Below are positions 1 to 7,406 of a DNA stretch of 33,743 nt, piece by piece. Every line of letters begins with the position of its first letter. Position 1 is the first letter of the stretch. The DNA comes from Blautia sp. (GTDB taxonomy: Bacteria > Bacillota > Clostridia > Lachnospirales > Lachnospiraceae), in the NCBI GenBank assembly GCA_017463155.1, contig JAFTPT010000033.1:1-33743 (forward strand). The letters are read 5' to 3'. Position numbers and translations under genes: made by a program. A model generated the notes under the pieces. It did no database searches. It was given only the letters and a program-made list of their open reading frames with translations, and was not told the origin of the DNA.

Positions 1-1
1 A

Positions 2-91
2 GTCAACATGGCTATGACTAAAGAAAGACTGATACAGAGCGGCTTCTATGATTTGGCCACAGCGTACCAGTCGGTGCACGTCAACTATTGA
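2..91 (+). CDS. ltrA: Group II intron reverse transcriptase/maturase, C-terminal fragment
   Basis: This frame is open from the window edge to TGA at 89-91 and encodes 29 residues ending in LATAYQSVHVNY. The family is recognised from the ...TKERL..SGF..L...YQSVH.. tail typical of intron-encoded reverse transcriptase/maturase proteins of Clostridia. The stop codon lies only a few bases before domain V, as expected for an ORF housed in domain IV. In the full protein this is the end of the maturase/DNA-binding region. The polymerase part is outside the window. The symbol ltrA is used in the generic sense. Confidence 0.75.
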   Translation, partial: VNMAMTKERLIQSGFYDLATAYQSVHVNY

Positions 92-92
92 A

Positions 93-163
93 AGCGCCGT
101 ATACGAGAACCGTACGTACGGTGCTGTGAGAGGACGGGGGGTAATCACCCCCTCCTACTCGAT
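93..163 (+). ncRNA. Group II intron RNA domains V and VI
   Basis: Domain V is at 94-124: arms GCGCCGTA and TACGGTGC pair over 8 bp with one G-U, then the two-base bulge, then a distal TACG/CGTA stem with a purine-rich loop. Domain VI is at 128-160: GAG, GGA and GGGGG pair with CCCCC, TCC and CTC, leaving A157 unpaired as the likely branch-point adenosine. Both structures are directly visible; catalytic competence is not implied. Confidence 0.85.
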
Positions 164-200
164 TCATTTCATGATTTTAAACACCAGGAGGATGAACGAT

Positions 201-920
201 ATGAGGCTTCGTAATATACCGGGTGCGCGCGAGGAAGTGAGCGAAAGCCGTTTTGCCGTCAATTTGCCAGCAGAACAAAGAGGACAGTGGAGGTCCCTGT
301 TCAGGCAGCAGTACCCGGACGGCCGGGACACCGGAGAGATGCCTCTTTATATAGAGGTCGGCATGGGGAAGGGACGCTTTCTGACCGAAATGGCCGCACA
401 GCATCCGGAGGCCCTTTTTGCCGGCATTGAGATGTATGAAAGTGTTTTGATCAAAGCCGTGCAGAAGCTGGAACGGCTGGAGGAGCAGGGGGTCCTGTGC
501 CCGAATCTGCTTCTGATCCGGGAGGACGCGCGCCTTTTGCCGGATTTGTTCGCGGAAGGCGAAGTGGATAAGATCTTTCTTAATTTTTCCGATCCGTGGC
601 CAAAGGCCCGGCACGCCAAGCGGCGCCTCACCTCGCACCAGTTTCTGGAACGATACGGGAAGATCCTGAAGCCGGGCGGGACGGTGGAATTCAAGACCGA
701 CAACCAGGAGCTGTTTACCTTTTCCCTGGAGGAAGCACGGGAGGCCGGCTGGGAGATCCTCGTGAACACCCGCGACCTGCATCATGAGCCCGCGCTGATG
801 GAAGGGAACGTCATGACCGAATACGAGCAGAAATTCAGCGCCAAGGGGAATCCGATCTGCAAGATGGTGATAAAAATGACCAACAGTCACTTGGTTGACA
901 ACGGCACTTACTTGTGGTAA
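201..920 (+). CDS. trmB: tRNA (guanine-N7-)-methyltransferase TrmB
   Basis: The 239-residue cytosolic enzyme uses S-adenosylmethionine to methylate N7 of G46 in the tRNA variable loop. The SAM-binding motif EVGMGKG is at residues 52-58, the family signature FSDPWPKARHAKRRL at about 129-143, FKTDN at 164-168 and MTEYEQKF near the end, all in TrmB order and at normal length. The frame is open further upstream, but ATG 201 is chosen because it follows an AGGAGG (185-190) and gives the MRLRN start typical of the family; the longer reading would run through the intron RNA. An ATG at 192 sits too close to the ribosome binding site. The gene lies directly behind a group II intron, and its stop codon overlaps the -10 box of the next promoter. 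Confidence 0.95.
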   Translation: MRLRNIPGAREEVSESRFAVNLPAEQRGQWRSLFRQQYPDGRDTGEMPLYIEVGMGKGRFLTEMAAQHPEALFAGIEMYESVLIKAVQKLERLEEQGVLCPNLLLIREDARLLPDLFAEGEVDKIFLNFSDPWPKARHAKRRLTSHQFLERYGKILKPGGTVEFKTDNQELFTFSLEEAREAGWEILVNTRDLHHEPALMEGNVMTEYEQKFSAKGNPICKMVIKMTNSHLVDNGTYLW

Positions 921-923
921 ACT
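895..923 (+). promoter_or_regulatory. Sigma-A type promoter for citrate synthase
   Basis: TTGACA (895-900), a 17-bp spacer and TAAACT (918-923). The -10 box overlaps the trmB stop codon. It predicts a start near 930, about 90 nt upstream of the citrate synthase gene. Confidence 0.65.
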
Positions 924-930
924 GGTAAAG

Positions 931-977
931 CATATCAGGCCGGCAGGGCAGAGGCCGATCGAGTTCCGGCGGATATG
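931..977 (+). promoter_or_regulatory. 5' leader stem-loop of the citrate synthase mRNA
   Basis: CATATC (931-936) pairs with GATATG (972-977), and GCCGG pairs with CCGGC inside, with a small internal loop. The structure starts almost exactly at the transcript end predicted from the promoter at 895-923, so it could be a 5'-terminal stabilising hairpin. No known riboswitch was recognised in it. Confidence 0.4.
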
Positions 978-1018
978 ATCTTGTGTTTCATTCGAAATAA
1001 CATGAAAGGAGGTACCGG

Positions 1019-2356
1019 ATGAAAAGATCAGAAGCAATTAAACGATACGCGGCAGCACAAAGTGAACTCTGCATCAAAAACGATGCGATAGCCAATGAAA
1101 AATTTGAAGAATACCACGTATTTCGTGGACTTCGTGACCTGAACGGAAAGGGTGTTACCACAGGCCTCACTAACATTTCCAGGATCACTTCCTTCAAGGA
1201 AGAAGACGGAAAGAGAATCCCGATCGATGGCGAACTGTGGTACCGTGGGTACCGGATCGAGGATCTGGTAAAGAGATACAGCCGCACCCGGTTCGGATAT
1301 GAATATCTGGCCTACCTTCTGCTGTTCGGGGAGCTGCCGGACGAGGAACAGATGGAGGAATTTGTCGATACGCTGAGCCTTTCCAGGGATTTGCCCAAGA
1401 ACTTTACCAGGGATGTGATCATGAAGGCGCCCAGCCATGACATCATGAATTCCATGACGAGCAGCATCCTTACGCTGGCGGCCTATGACCCGAACGCGCT
1501 CCGGACGGACCTGCCGAATGTAGTCCGCCAGAGTCTGAACCTGATCGCGGTTTTCCCGATGCTCGCGATCTACGGCTATCACGCCTACAATCACTATGAA
1601 AACATGGAGAGCATGTACATCCACCGCCCGGATCCGGAAAGATCCACGGCCGAGAACATCCTCATGATGCTGCGTCCCGAAAGGACCTGTACGGAGATGG
1701 AAGCCATGGCCCTGGACGCGGCCCTGATGCTCCACATGGAGCATGGCGGCGGTAATAATTCGACCTTTACCACCCGAGTGGTTACCTCGACCGGGTCCGA
1801 TACGTACGCGACGATCGCGGCCGCCATGTCATCCCTCAAGGGTCCCCGGCACGGCGGCGCCAACCTGAAGGTCATGGAGATGATGAACAACATCCGTGAA
1901 AACATCCGCGACTGGGCGGACGAGGAGGAGATCGCCGATTATCTTGGCCGGATGCTGGATAAAGAGGTCTTCGACCATGCGGGCCTGATCTACGGTATGG
2001 GCCACGCGATCTATTCGGTCTCGGATCCGAGAGAAAGGATATTCAAGGACTTTGTTCTCAGGCTGTCGGAGGAAAAAGGACGTCAGGAGGACATGGCTCT
2101 TTACACCAATATCGAGAAAATCGCACCGAAGGTCATCGCCGAAAAACGCCATATTTTCAAGGGCGTCAGCCCCAACGTGGACTTTTACAGCGGTTTTGCC
2201 TATGAGATGCTGAATATTCCCATGGAACTGTATACGCCGATCTTCGCCATCGCCAGGATCGCGGGTTGGAGCGCCCACAGGCTGGAGGAGATCGTAGGCA
2301 ACGGCAAGATCATCCGTCCCGCCTACATCAGTGTGATGGAGGAAAAAGAAGCATAA
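1019..2356 (+). CDS. gltA: Citrate synthase
   Basis: The protein condenses acetyl-CoA and oxaloacetate to citrate. In a fermentative anaerobe this usually feeds 2-oxoglutarate and glutamate synthesis rather than a full TCA cycle (inference). At 445 residues it is normal for the Clostridia-type enzyme. The three catalytic residues are visible: His278 in GPRHGGAN, His329 in GMGHAIY and Asp388 in NVDFYSG. The CoA/citrate region is also recognisable in HMEHGGGNNSTF (239-250). ATG 1019 follows AAGGAGG with good spacing. The gene has its own promoter at the end of trmB. No aconitase or isocitrate dehydrogenase gene is adjacent. Confidence 0.95.
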   Translation: MKRSEAIKRYAAAQSELCIKNDAIANEKFEEYHVFRGLRDLNGKGVTTGLTNISRITSFKEEDGKRIPIDGELWYRGYRIEDLVKRYSRTRFGYEYLAYLLLFGELPDEEQMEEFVDTLSLSRDLPKNFTRDVIMKAPSHDIMNSMTSSILTLAAYDPNALRTDLPNVVRQSLNLIAVFPMLAIYGYHAYNHYENMESMYIHRPDPERSTAENILMMLRPERTCTEMEAMALDAALMLHMEHGGGNNSTFTTRVVTSTGSDTYATIAAAMSSLKGPRHGGANLKVMEMMNNIRENIRDWADEEEIADYLGRMLDKEVFDHAGLIYGMGHAIYSVSDPRERIFKDFVLRLSEEKGRQEDMALYTNIEKIAPKVIAEKRHIFKGVSPNVDFYSGFAYEMLNIPMELYTPIFAIARIAGWSAHRLEEIVGNGKIIRPAYISVMEEKEA

Positions 2357-2406
2357 GGATACAGTAAAGGTTGGATCAGCAGAAGATGACAGAGGAGAAA
2401 TGACAG

Positions 2407-3507
2407 ATGGTTCGACTGATTTTTGGGGCATTTATCGCGGCGGCTCTGGTCAGCGTTATATATCTTCTGACGCGCGTGCGCAAATTCCGCGTGGTCCGGA
2501 AGCTTTCCGGCGGAAACCGGCTTTTGTCCTGGCTCCTGGCCGCCATTCCGGTGGCAGCTCTGATTTTCTATGCGGTGAAGGATACCGTGAACGGCGTGAT
2601 CGTGCTGATCCACCTGCTGGTGTTCTGGCTGCTGGCGGAGCTTCTGGGAGTGATCATCCGCAAAGCGACCGGGAAAAAATGGGACTTTTACCTGGAAGGC
2701 GTCGTGGCGGTCCTCGTATCCGTGATCTACCTGTCTGCCGGCTGGTATCTGGCGCATCATGTTGTGGAAACGGATTATCAGATCAGCACGCAGAAGGATC
2801 TGGGCACGGATTCCCTGCGTATCGTGCAGATCTCGGATTCGCACATGGGCTGTACCTTTGACGGCGAAGGCTTTGCCCGCCACATGGAAACCGTTCAGAG
2901 AACAGACCCTGATCTGGTGGTGGTCACGGGCGATTATGTGGATGACGATTCCACCAAAGAAGACATGATACGGGCCACGCAGGCGCTTGGGGAGCTCGAC
3001 ACGACCTACGGTGTTTACTGGATCTTCGGCAATCATGACAGAGGCTATTTCGGTTACCGGAATTATACGGAGCCGGAGCTGCTGGAAGAATTGAAAAAGA
3101 ACAACGTACATGTTATGATCGATGATAAGGTCATGATCACGGACGGGATCTGCCTGATCGGCCGGGAGGACCGTTCCATCCGCTCCCGCAAGTCGATGCA
3201 GGAGCTGATGGACGGGATCGATCCGTCGGTCTACACGATCGTGCTGGATCACCAGCCCCATGATTTTGAAGCGCAGAAAGAGGCCGGCGTCGACCTGGTG
3301 CTCTGCGGACATACCCACGGCGGGCAGATGTTCCCGGTGGGCCTTTTGGGTGAGTGGAGCGGCGCCAACGACAAGACCTACGGACTGGAGGTGCGCGACG
3401 GGACGACCTATATCGTCAATTCCGGCATCTCCGACTGGGCGATCCGCTTTAAGACCGCAACGATCGCGGAATTCGGCGTGATCGATCTATCGGCAACTCA
3501 GGCATAA
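2407..3507 (+). CDS. Membrane-anchored metallophosphoesterase (YkuE/YaeI-like)
   Basis: This 366-residue protein has about four N-terminal membrane segments (roughly 3-23, 40-57, 63-86, 98-117) followed by a calcineurin-like metallophosphoesterase domain. The metal ligand motifs are complete and in order: ISDSHMG (Asp144, His146), GDYVDDD (Asp176), GNHD (Asn209, His210), DHQP (His282) and GHTHGGQ (His302, His304). Proteins of this architecture hydrolyse phosphodiester or phosphomonoester bonds at the membrane. Related YaeI/LpxG-like enzymes act on lipid-linked substrates, but the substrate here cannot be read from the sequence. ATG 2407 has a GAGGAG nine bases upstream. It follows citrate synthase by 50 bp, possibly cotranscribed. 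Confidence 0.88.
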   Translation: MVRLIFGAFIAAALVSVIYLLTRVRKFRVVRKLSGGNRLLSWLLAAIPVAALIFYAVKDTVNGVIVLIHLLVFWLLAELLGVIIRKATGKKWDFYLEGVVAVLVSVIYLSAGWYLAHHVVETDYQISTQKDLGTDSLRIVQISDSHMGCTFDGEGFARHMETVQRTDPDLVVVTGDYVDDDSTKEDMIRATQALGELDTTYGVYWIFGNHDRGYFGYRNYTEPELLEELKKNNVHVMIDDKVMITDGICLIGREDRSIRSRKSMQELMDGIDPSVYTIVLDHQPHDFEAQKEAGVDLVLCGHTHGGQMFPVGLLGEWSGANDKTYGLEVRDGTTYIVNSGISDWAIRFKTATIAEFGVIDLSATQA

Positions 3508-3706
3508 AGCGCTGTTTATCTGTAAAAAGGTTCGAGCTGCTGATCGATCGCAGCGAAATCGATACTGCACATCGCAGGGTGAAAGGTAGACTTCACAGGC
3601 ATTCTGATGGAGCTCTGCGCAAGCGTGAAACTGGAGATGCAGTTCGCCAAGGATCTTCTGATGACTGAATTATAGAATAAAAACACCCTAAAAATATAAA
3701 GCGATA
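3508..3706 (+). other. Intergenic region with a possible decayed coding remnant
   Basis: These 199 bp precede mntP. One frame reads a protein-like stretch (KVDFTGILMELCASVKLEM and on to a TAG at about 3674) interrupted upstream by a TGA at about 3581, as if it were the end of a broken gene. The manganese-sensing yybP-ykoY riboswitch often found before mntP was looked for, and its conserved core was not seen. Nothing else was identified. Confidence 0.3.
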
Positions 3707-4282
3707 ATGAACATTGCATTTTTCATCAACAGCATCCTGCTGGGCGTGGGACTCGCCATGGACGCGTTTTCCGTGTCCGCGGCCAACGGCCTGCACGAGC
3801 CTTTGATGCGGGCAAAAAAAGAATACGGGATCGCGGGAACGTTCGCCTTCTTTCAGTTCCTGATGCCGATGACCGGCTGGATCTGCGTGCACACCATCGT
3901 GGAACACTTCCGGAAGGTGGAGCAGTTCGTGCCCTGGATCGCCTTGATCCTGCTGGCCTACATCGGCGGAAGTATGATCCTGGAGGGGGTCCGCAACGAG
4001 GAGGCCGAGGAGGCACCCGCCCTTACAAAGGGAACGCTGCTGGTTCAGGGGATCGCCACCTCCATCGACGCCCTGTCCGTCGGATTTACGATCGAGGATT
4101 ACGGAGCTGCCACGGCGCTCACCTGTTCCCTGATCATTGCGGCCGTGACATTTGTGATCTGCGCAGCAGGCGTAAAGATCGGGAAGAGATTCGGGACGAT
4201 CCTGTCCGGAAAGGCATCGATCCTCGGCGGATGTATCCTGATCGGGATCGGCATTGAGATCCTGATCGGTCATATGGTATAA
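3707..4282 (+). CDS. mntP: Manganese efflux pump MntP
   Basis: This 191-residue integral membrane protein exports Mn(II) and protects against manganese overload. It shows the internal two-fold repeat of the family, with the paired motifs AMDAFSVS (Asp19) and SIDALSVGF, about six membrane segments, and normal length. The start MNIAFFINSILLGVGLAMDAF aligns with the family start. No Shine-Dalgarno is visible in the preceding 15 bases (AATATAAAGCGATA), unlike nearly all neighbours, so translation may be weak or depend on an upstream element. A strong terminator follows at 4300-4342. Regulation by a manganese riboswitch is known for the family but is not seen here. Confidence 0.92.
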   Translation: MNIAFFINSILLGVGLAMDAFSVSAANGLHEPLMRAKKEYGIAGTFAFFQFLMPMTGWICVHTIVEHFRKVEQFVPWIALILLAYIGGSMILEGVRNEEAEEAPALTKGTLLVQGIATSIDALSVGFTIEDYGAATALTCSLIIAAVTFVICAAGVKIGKRFGTILSGKASILGGCILIGIGIEILIGHMV

Positions 4283-4299
4283 ATTCCAAAAAAACAGGA

Positions 4300-4342
4300 A
4301 AAATAGTCAGCAGAATTGTAGAATCTGCTGGCTATTTTTGCC
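4300..4342 (+). terminator. Rho-independent terminator after mntP
   Basis: A 15-bp stem (4300-4314 with 4324-4338, one G-U pair) with a 9-nt loop. The right arm ends in TATTTTTG, giving a U-run on the + strand; the A-rich left arm could also allow termination in the other direction. Confidence 0.85.
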
Positions 4343-4384
4343 TTTGTCTGCTAAACTGAAAGTAAGAGCGGAGGAGAGATCCGG

Positions 4385-4402
4385 ACAGAAGCGTGCTTCT
4401 GT
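4385..4402. promoter_or_regulatory. Palindromic operator-like site
   Basis: ACAGAAGC and GCTTCTGT form a perfect inverted repeat with a 2-bp spacer, 24 bp upstream of the AAGGAGG of the next gene. It may be a repressor-binding site or a small leader hairpin. No matching regulator was identified. Confidence 0.35.
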
Positions 4403-4438
4403 ATCGAAAACAAAGCCCAGTGGATAAGGAGGATGGTT

Positions 4439-5080
4439 ATGGAAAAATATGTGAAGCTGACATCACAGCGTTATCATGATGTGGTCCTGCGTGTGATCCC
4501 GGGACATTTTGTCACGCCGAATTCCCATGTAAACTACTATATGGACATGGCTGCGCTGAAATCCCGTACCAGTGAAGCCCGTGCAGCGGCCAGGGCGCTC
4601 AGTGAGTTTTATTACAGTTCGACCTATGTGGACACCATCATCTGTCTGGACGGAACCGAGGTCATCGGCGCATATCTGGCCGAAGAGCTGAGCCATGTGG
4701 GCGTTATCTCCGCCAACAGGCATAAATCGATCTATGTGATCTCCCCGGAATATAATAATTCCGGACAGATGATCTTCCGTGAGAACATCCAGCAATGGAT
4801 CAATGACAAGAATGTCCTGCTGCTCCTGGCATCGGCCACGACCGGCAAGACGATGGCCCAGTCCGTGGAATCCCTGATCTACTACGGAGCTAAGATCACC
4901 GGCATCTCCGCGATCTTCTCCGTGACGACCAAGCTGATGGGTATGCCGGTTCATTATCTGTTTTCACCGACGGACCTTCCGGATTACGCGACCTATTCTC
5001 ATGACGACTGTGCACTCTGCAAGAAGAAGATCCGGGTGGACGCCATGTGCAACGGTTTTGGGATCACACCGATCCGCTAG
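4439..5080 (+). CDS. Phosphoribosyltransferase-like protein with C-terminal Cys cluster
   Basis: A 213-residue protein resembling orotate-type phosphoribosyltransferases. A beta-strand/loop VLLLLASATTGKTMAQ (about 126-141) lies where PRPP-binding enzymes carry a VxxxDDxxTTG motif, followed by a helix and YYGAKI. The two acidic residues of that motif are absent (LLLASATTGK), so normal PRPP chemistry is doubtful and a regulatory or altered role is possible. The C-terminus has CALC (191-194) and a third Cys at 204, which could bind a metal. ATG 4439 is preferred over ATG 4433 because AAGGAGG ends at 4432. It is 13 bp upstream of proA and probably cotranscribed with it. Confidence 0.6.
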   Translation: MEKYVKLTSQRYHDVVLRVIPGHFVTPNSHVNYYMDMAALKSRTSEARAAARALSEFYYSSTYVDTIICLDGTEVIGAYLAEELSHVGVISANRHKSIYVISPEYNNSGQMIFRENIQQWINDKNVLLLLASATTGKTMAQSVESLIYYGAKITGISAIFSVTTKLMGMPVHYLFSPTDLPDYATYSHDDCALCKKKIRVDAMCNGFGITPIR

Positions 5081-5093
5081 AAAGGAAAACAAT

Positions 5094-6368
5094 ATGAACA
5101 TACGGGAAGAAGTACGCAGGATGAAACAGGACGCGCCGTTTGCGGCTTCCTCAAAGGAGGAGGTCCGCAATCGTGCCCTGCTTCTTGCGGTTGCTTCACT
5201 TACGGAGCATGCGGAGGAGATCTTTGCCGCGAATCATGAAGATCTAGCGGCGGCAAAAGAGAATCAGATTTCCGAAGCGATCATCAAGCGCCTGAAATTT
5301 GATGAAGGAAAGCTGGCCGACGTGGTCAGGGGGATCGAACAGCTGACGTCTCTTCCGGATCCGATCCACCGCGTGACACTCCGGCGGGAGCTGGATGAGG
5401 GCCTGCTGCTGCAGCGGGAGACCTGCCCGATCGGGGTCATCGGCGTGATCTTCGAGGCCAGGCCGGACGCCCTGGTACAGATTTCTTCTCTCAGCATCAA
5501 GAGCGGAAATTGTGCCGTGCTGAAGGGCGGCAAGGAGACGGTGAATACCAACCGGGTCCTGTTCCGGCTGATCCGTGACAGTGTGATCGAAGCCGGGCTT
5601 CCCGAGCACATGCTTCTGCAGGCCGAGCAGCATAACGAGATCGACGAACTGCTGGAATGCGATGACTGTGTGGATCTGCTGATCCCGAGGGGCTCCAACG
5701 CGTTTGTCCGCTACATCATGGATCATACCAAGATCCCGGTGATGGGGCATGCGGACGGCATCTGCCATATCTATGTGGACAAAGACGCAGATTTTGCAAA
5801 AGCCATTCCGATCATCGTAGATGCCAAGATCCAGTACACGGCCGCCTGCAACGCGGTGGAGACGCTGCTGGTCCATCGGGACATCGCAGCAGAGTTCCTG
5901 CCGGCGCTTGCCAGGGCGCTTCGTGAATCAGGTGTGACCATCCGCGGAACGGCGGAGGTGACGGACCTGATCGGCGGGGAGACGGTTGAAGAAACGGAAT
6001 TCCGGGAATATCTCGACCTCATCGTATCCGTCAAGCTGGTCGGCGGTGTGCAGGAGGCGATCGCTCACATCAACCGGTTCGGCTCCCATCATACGGATTC
6101 GATCATTACGGAAAACAGCGGGACGGCGGAGGAGTTCATGAACATGGTGGATTCCGCCGGCGTATACCAGAACTGCTCCACCCGGTTTGCCGACGGCTTC
6201 CGTTACGGCTTCGGTGCGGAGGTAGGCATCAGCACAGGTAAGATCCACGCAAGAGGACCGGTAGGCCTGGATGGCCTGGTGACCTACAAATATAAGCTCT
6301 ACGGCCATGGACAGATCGTAGGCGACTACGCGTCCGGGAAGAGTTCATTCCATTTCAAAGATCTGTAG
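5094..6368 (+). CDS. proA: Gamma-glutamyl phosphate reductase
   Basis: ProA reduces gamma-glutamyl phosphate with NADPH to glutamate semialdehyde in proline synthesis. The 424-residue protein has the aldehyde-dehydrogenase fold. Catalytic Cys252 is in YTAACNAVETLLVH. Other family motifs include GVIGVIFEARPDAL (114-127), the cofactor-region GGKE (145-148) and the C-terminal GPVGLDGLVTYKYKLYGHG. ATG 5094, after AGAAAGGA, gives the family-length protein MNIREEV; the frame is open upstream only because it overlaps the previous gene. The usual partner proB (glutamate 5-kinase) is not in this window. Confidence 0.96.
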   Translation: MNIREEVRRMKQDAPFAASSKEEVRNRALLLAVASLTEHAEEIFAANHEDLAAAKENQISEAIIKRLKFDEGKLADVVRGIEQLTSLPDPIHRVTLRRELDEGLLLQRETCPIGVIGVIFEARPDALVQISSLSIKSGNCAVLKGGKETVNTNRVLFRLIRDSVIEAGLPEHMLLQAEQHNEIDELLECDDCVDLLIPRGSNAFVRYIMDHTKIPVMGHADGICHIYVDKDADFAKAIPIIVDAKIQYTAACNAVETLLVHRDIAAEFLPALARALRESGVTIRGTAEVTDLIGGETVEETEFREYLDLIVSVKLVGGVQEAIAHINRFGSHHTDSIITENSGTAEEFMNMVDSAGVYQNCSTRFADGFRYGFGAEVGISTGKIHARGPVGLDGLVTYKYKLYGHGQIVGDYASGKSSFHFKDL

Positions 6369-6373
6369 AGGAC

Positions 6374-6449
6374 GGGAAAAGACAGGGGACGGTTCTGTGT
6401 CTTGTTTGCTTTGTCAAACAAGACACAGAACCGTCCCCTGTCTTTTCCC
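6374..6449. repeat. Perfect 35-bp inverted repeat (REP-like palindrome), copy 1
   Basis: The left arm (6374-6408) and right arm (6415-6449) are exact reverse complements with a 6-nt CTTTGT loop; the core is GACAGGGGACGGTTCTGTGT. It begins 6 bp after the proA stop and lies between convergent proA and the AraC gene. It could act as a bidirectional terminator, although the flanking A/T runs are short. The same core and loop recur at 30371-30446, and a diverged copy is inside the beta-galactosidase gene. It resembles REP elements mobilised by RAYT transposases (inference); no transposase is in the window. Confidence 0.9.
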
Positions 6450-6471
6450 TGTCCCCTCGTTCCGCCCGCCT

Positions 6472-7323
6472 TCAGCTTCCCTGGAACTTCCGCGGTGTTA
6501 TCCCTTTGTAACGACGGAAGGTCTTGATAAAGTAGCTGAGGTCATTGAAGCCGCAGTTGTAGGCCACGTCCGTGACCGTGTGTTCCGTGGTGGAGAGTTC
6601 GTAGCAGGCGTGCTCGACCCGCTGGTGGTTCAGGTAATCCATGGGCGTCCGGTGGGTCATCTGCCGGAAGAATCGACAGAAGTATTTGGGGGACATGGAG
6701 GAGACCTGCGCCAGCTGTTCCAGGGTGATCGGATTCTGGTAATTGCTGTCGATATAGTCCAGTACATTTTTGAGCTGGATGATCTGCCGGTACCCTTTGC
6801 GCTGCCGTGGCGCCGAATCCAGGTACAGGTGCTCCGCGAACACCTGCCCGAAGAACCGGTACATGCAGCCGAAGGTCATGAGCTCATAGCCCGGTGAGGG
6901 ATCTGAGACCGCAGCGAAGACCTGCTCCAGCAGGATATGAATATTTTCATACTTTTGGCTGAAATGATGGAACACCAGCGCGGACTGGCTGGCGATCTTC
7001 TGGATATAGGCACTGCAGCCTGAGGGATTCTGCTTAAGAAAAGCGTTGATATCGAAAACGAGGCATTCGTAGACGCAGTTGTCCGGCATACCGGAGTGCA
7101 GGATCCCGCCGTGGATGAAGACGGCTTCCCCGGCTTTGACCAGGAGTTTGTTCTCATCCAGCGTCATCATCAGCTCGCCGGAAAGCACGCGGATCAGTTC
7201 ATATTCGGCGTGCCAGTGGTAATCCATCTCGTAACGAGGGTGCCGGAAGTCGACCTGGTGGTATTCAAAAGGGAAATCGACGGTGCCGTGCTGCTTTTTT
7301 TCGTGAAGCTCCAAATATTGCAC
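6472..7323 (-). CDS. AraC-family transcriptional regulator
   Basis: A 283-residue regulator with an N-terminal cupin sensor domain (around YHWHAEYELIRVLSGE and GEAVFIHGGILHSG) and a C-terminal double helix-turn-helix AraC domain (about 180-283, with LEQLAQVSSMSPKYFCRFF and VTDVAYNCGFNDLSYFIKTF). The start is GTG at 7323: its AGGAGGG lies six bases upstream, whereas a longer TTG reading would translate through that ribosome binding site. It is transcribed divergently from fucI across 224 bp, so it probably senses a sugar and controls fucI (inference from context). Confidence 0.9.
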   Translation of the reverse strand: MQYLELHEKKQHGTVDFPFEYHQVDFRHPRYEMDYHWHAEYELIRVLSGELMMTLDENKLLVKAGEAVFIHGGILHSGMPDNCVYECLVFDINAFLKQNPSGCSAYIQKIASQSALVFHHFSQKYENIHILLEQVFAAVSDPSPGYELMTFGCMYRFFGQVFAEHLYLDSAPRQRKGYRQIIQLKNVLDYIDSNYQNPITLEQLAQVSSMSPKYFCRFFRQMTHRTPMDYLNHQRVEHACYELSTTEHTVTDVAYNCGFNDLSYFIKTFRRYKGITPRKFQGS

Positions 7324-7348
7324 AAAAACCCTCCTCAAAATATGGGCA

Positions 7349-7377
7349 ATATTACAACAAGTGTTAAAAAATGTGAA
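7349..7377 (-). promoter_or_regulatory. Promoter of the AraC-family gene
   Basis: Reading the minus strand: TTCACA (7372-7377), a 17-bp spacer and TAATAT (7349-7354), about 25 bp upstream of the GTG start. Confidence 0.5.
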
Positions 7378-7406
7378 TATTTTTATAGTTGAAGTTATTA
7401 TATACC

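Larger units (their letters stand above)
1..163 (+). mobile_element. Group II intron, 3' end
   Basis: The left edge of the window is the tail of a group II intron: the last 29 codons of the maturase ORF, then domain V and domain VI. Domain VI ends in CTACTCGAT with a bulged A at 157, which puts the 3' splice site at about 163, seven nucleotides after the branch A and ending in the expected AY. The 3' exon then runs into the ribosome binding site of trmB, so the intron sits only about 37 bp upstream of that start codon. The 5' part of the intron is outside the window, so class and mobility cannot be judged. Confidence 0.85.

Noticed and set aside
48-200. Longer N-terminal extension of the trmB reading frame
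   Set aside because: It would translate the intron's domains V and VI; the ribosome binding site and family alignment favour ATG 201.
3508-3706. yybP-ykoY manganese riboswitch before mntP
   Set aside because: The conserved core of that riboswitch could not be found by eye; a covariance search would settle it.
6374-6449. CRISPR repeat interpretation of the palindromes
   Set aside because: The copies are single, far apart, and lack repeat-spacer periodicity or cas genes.
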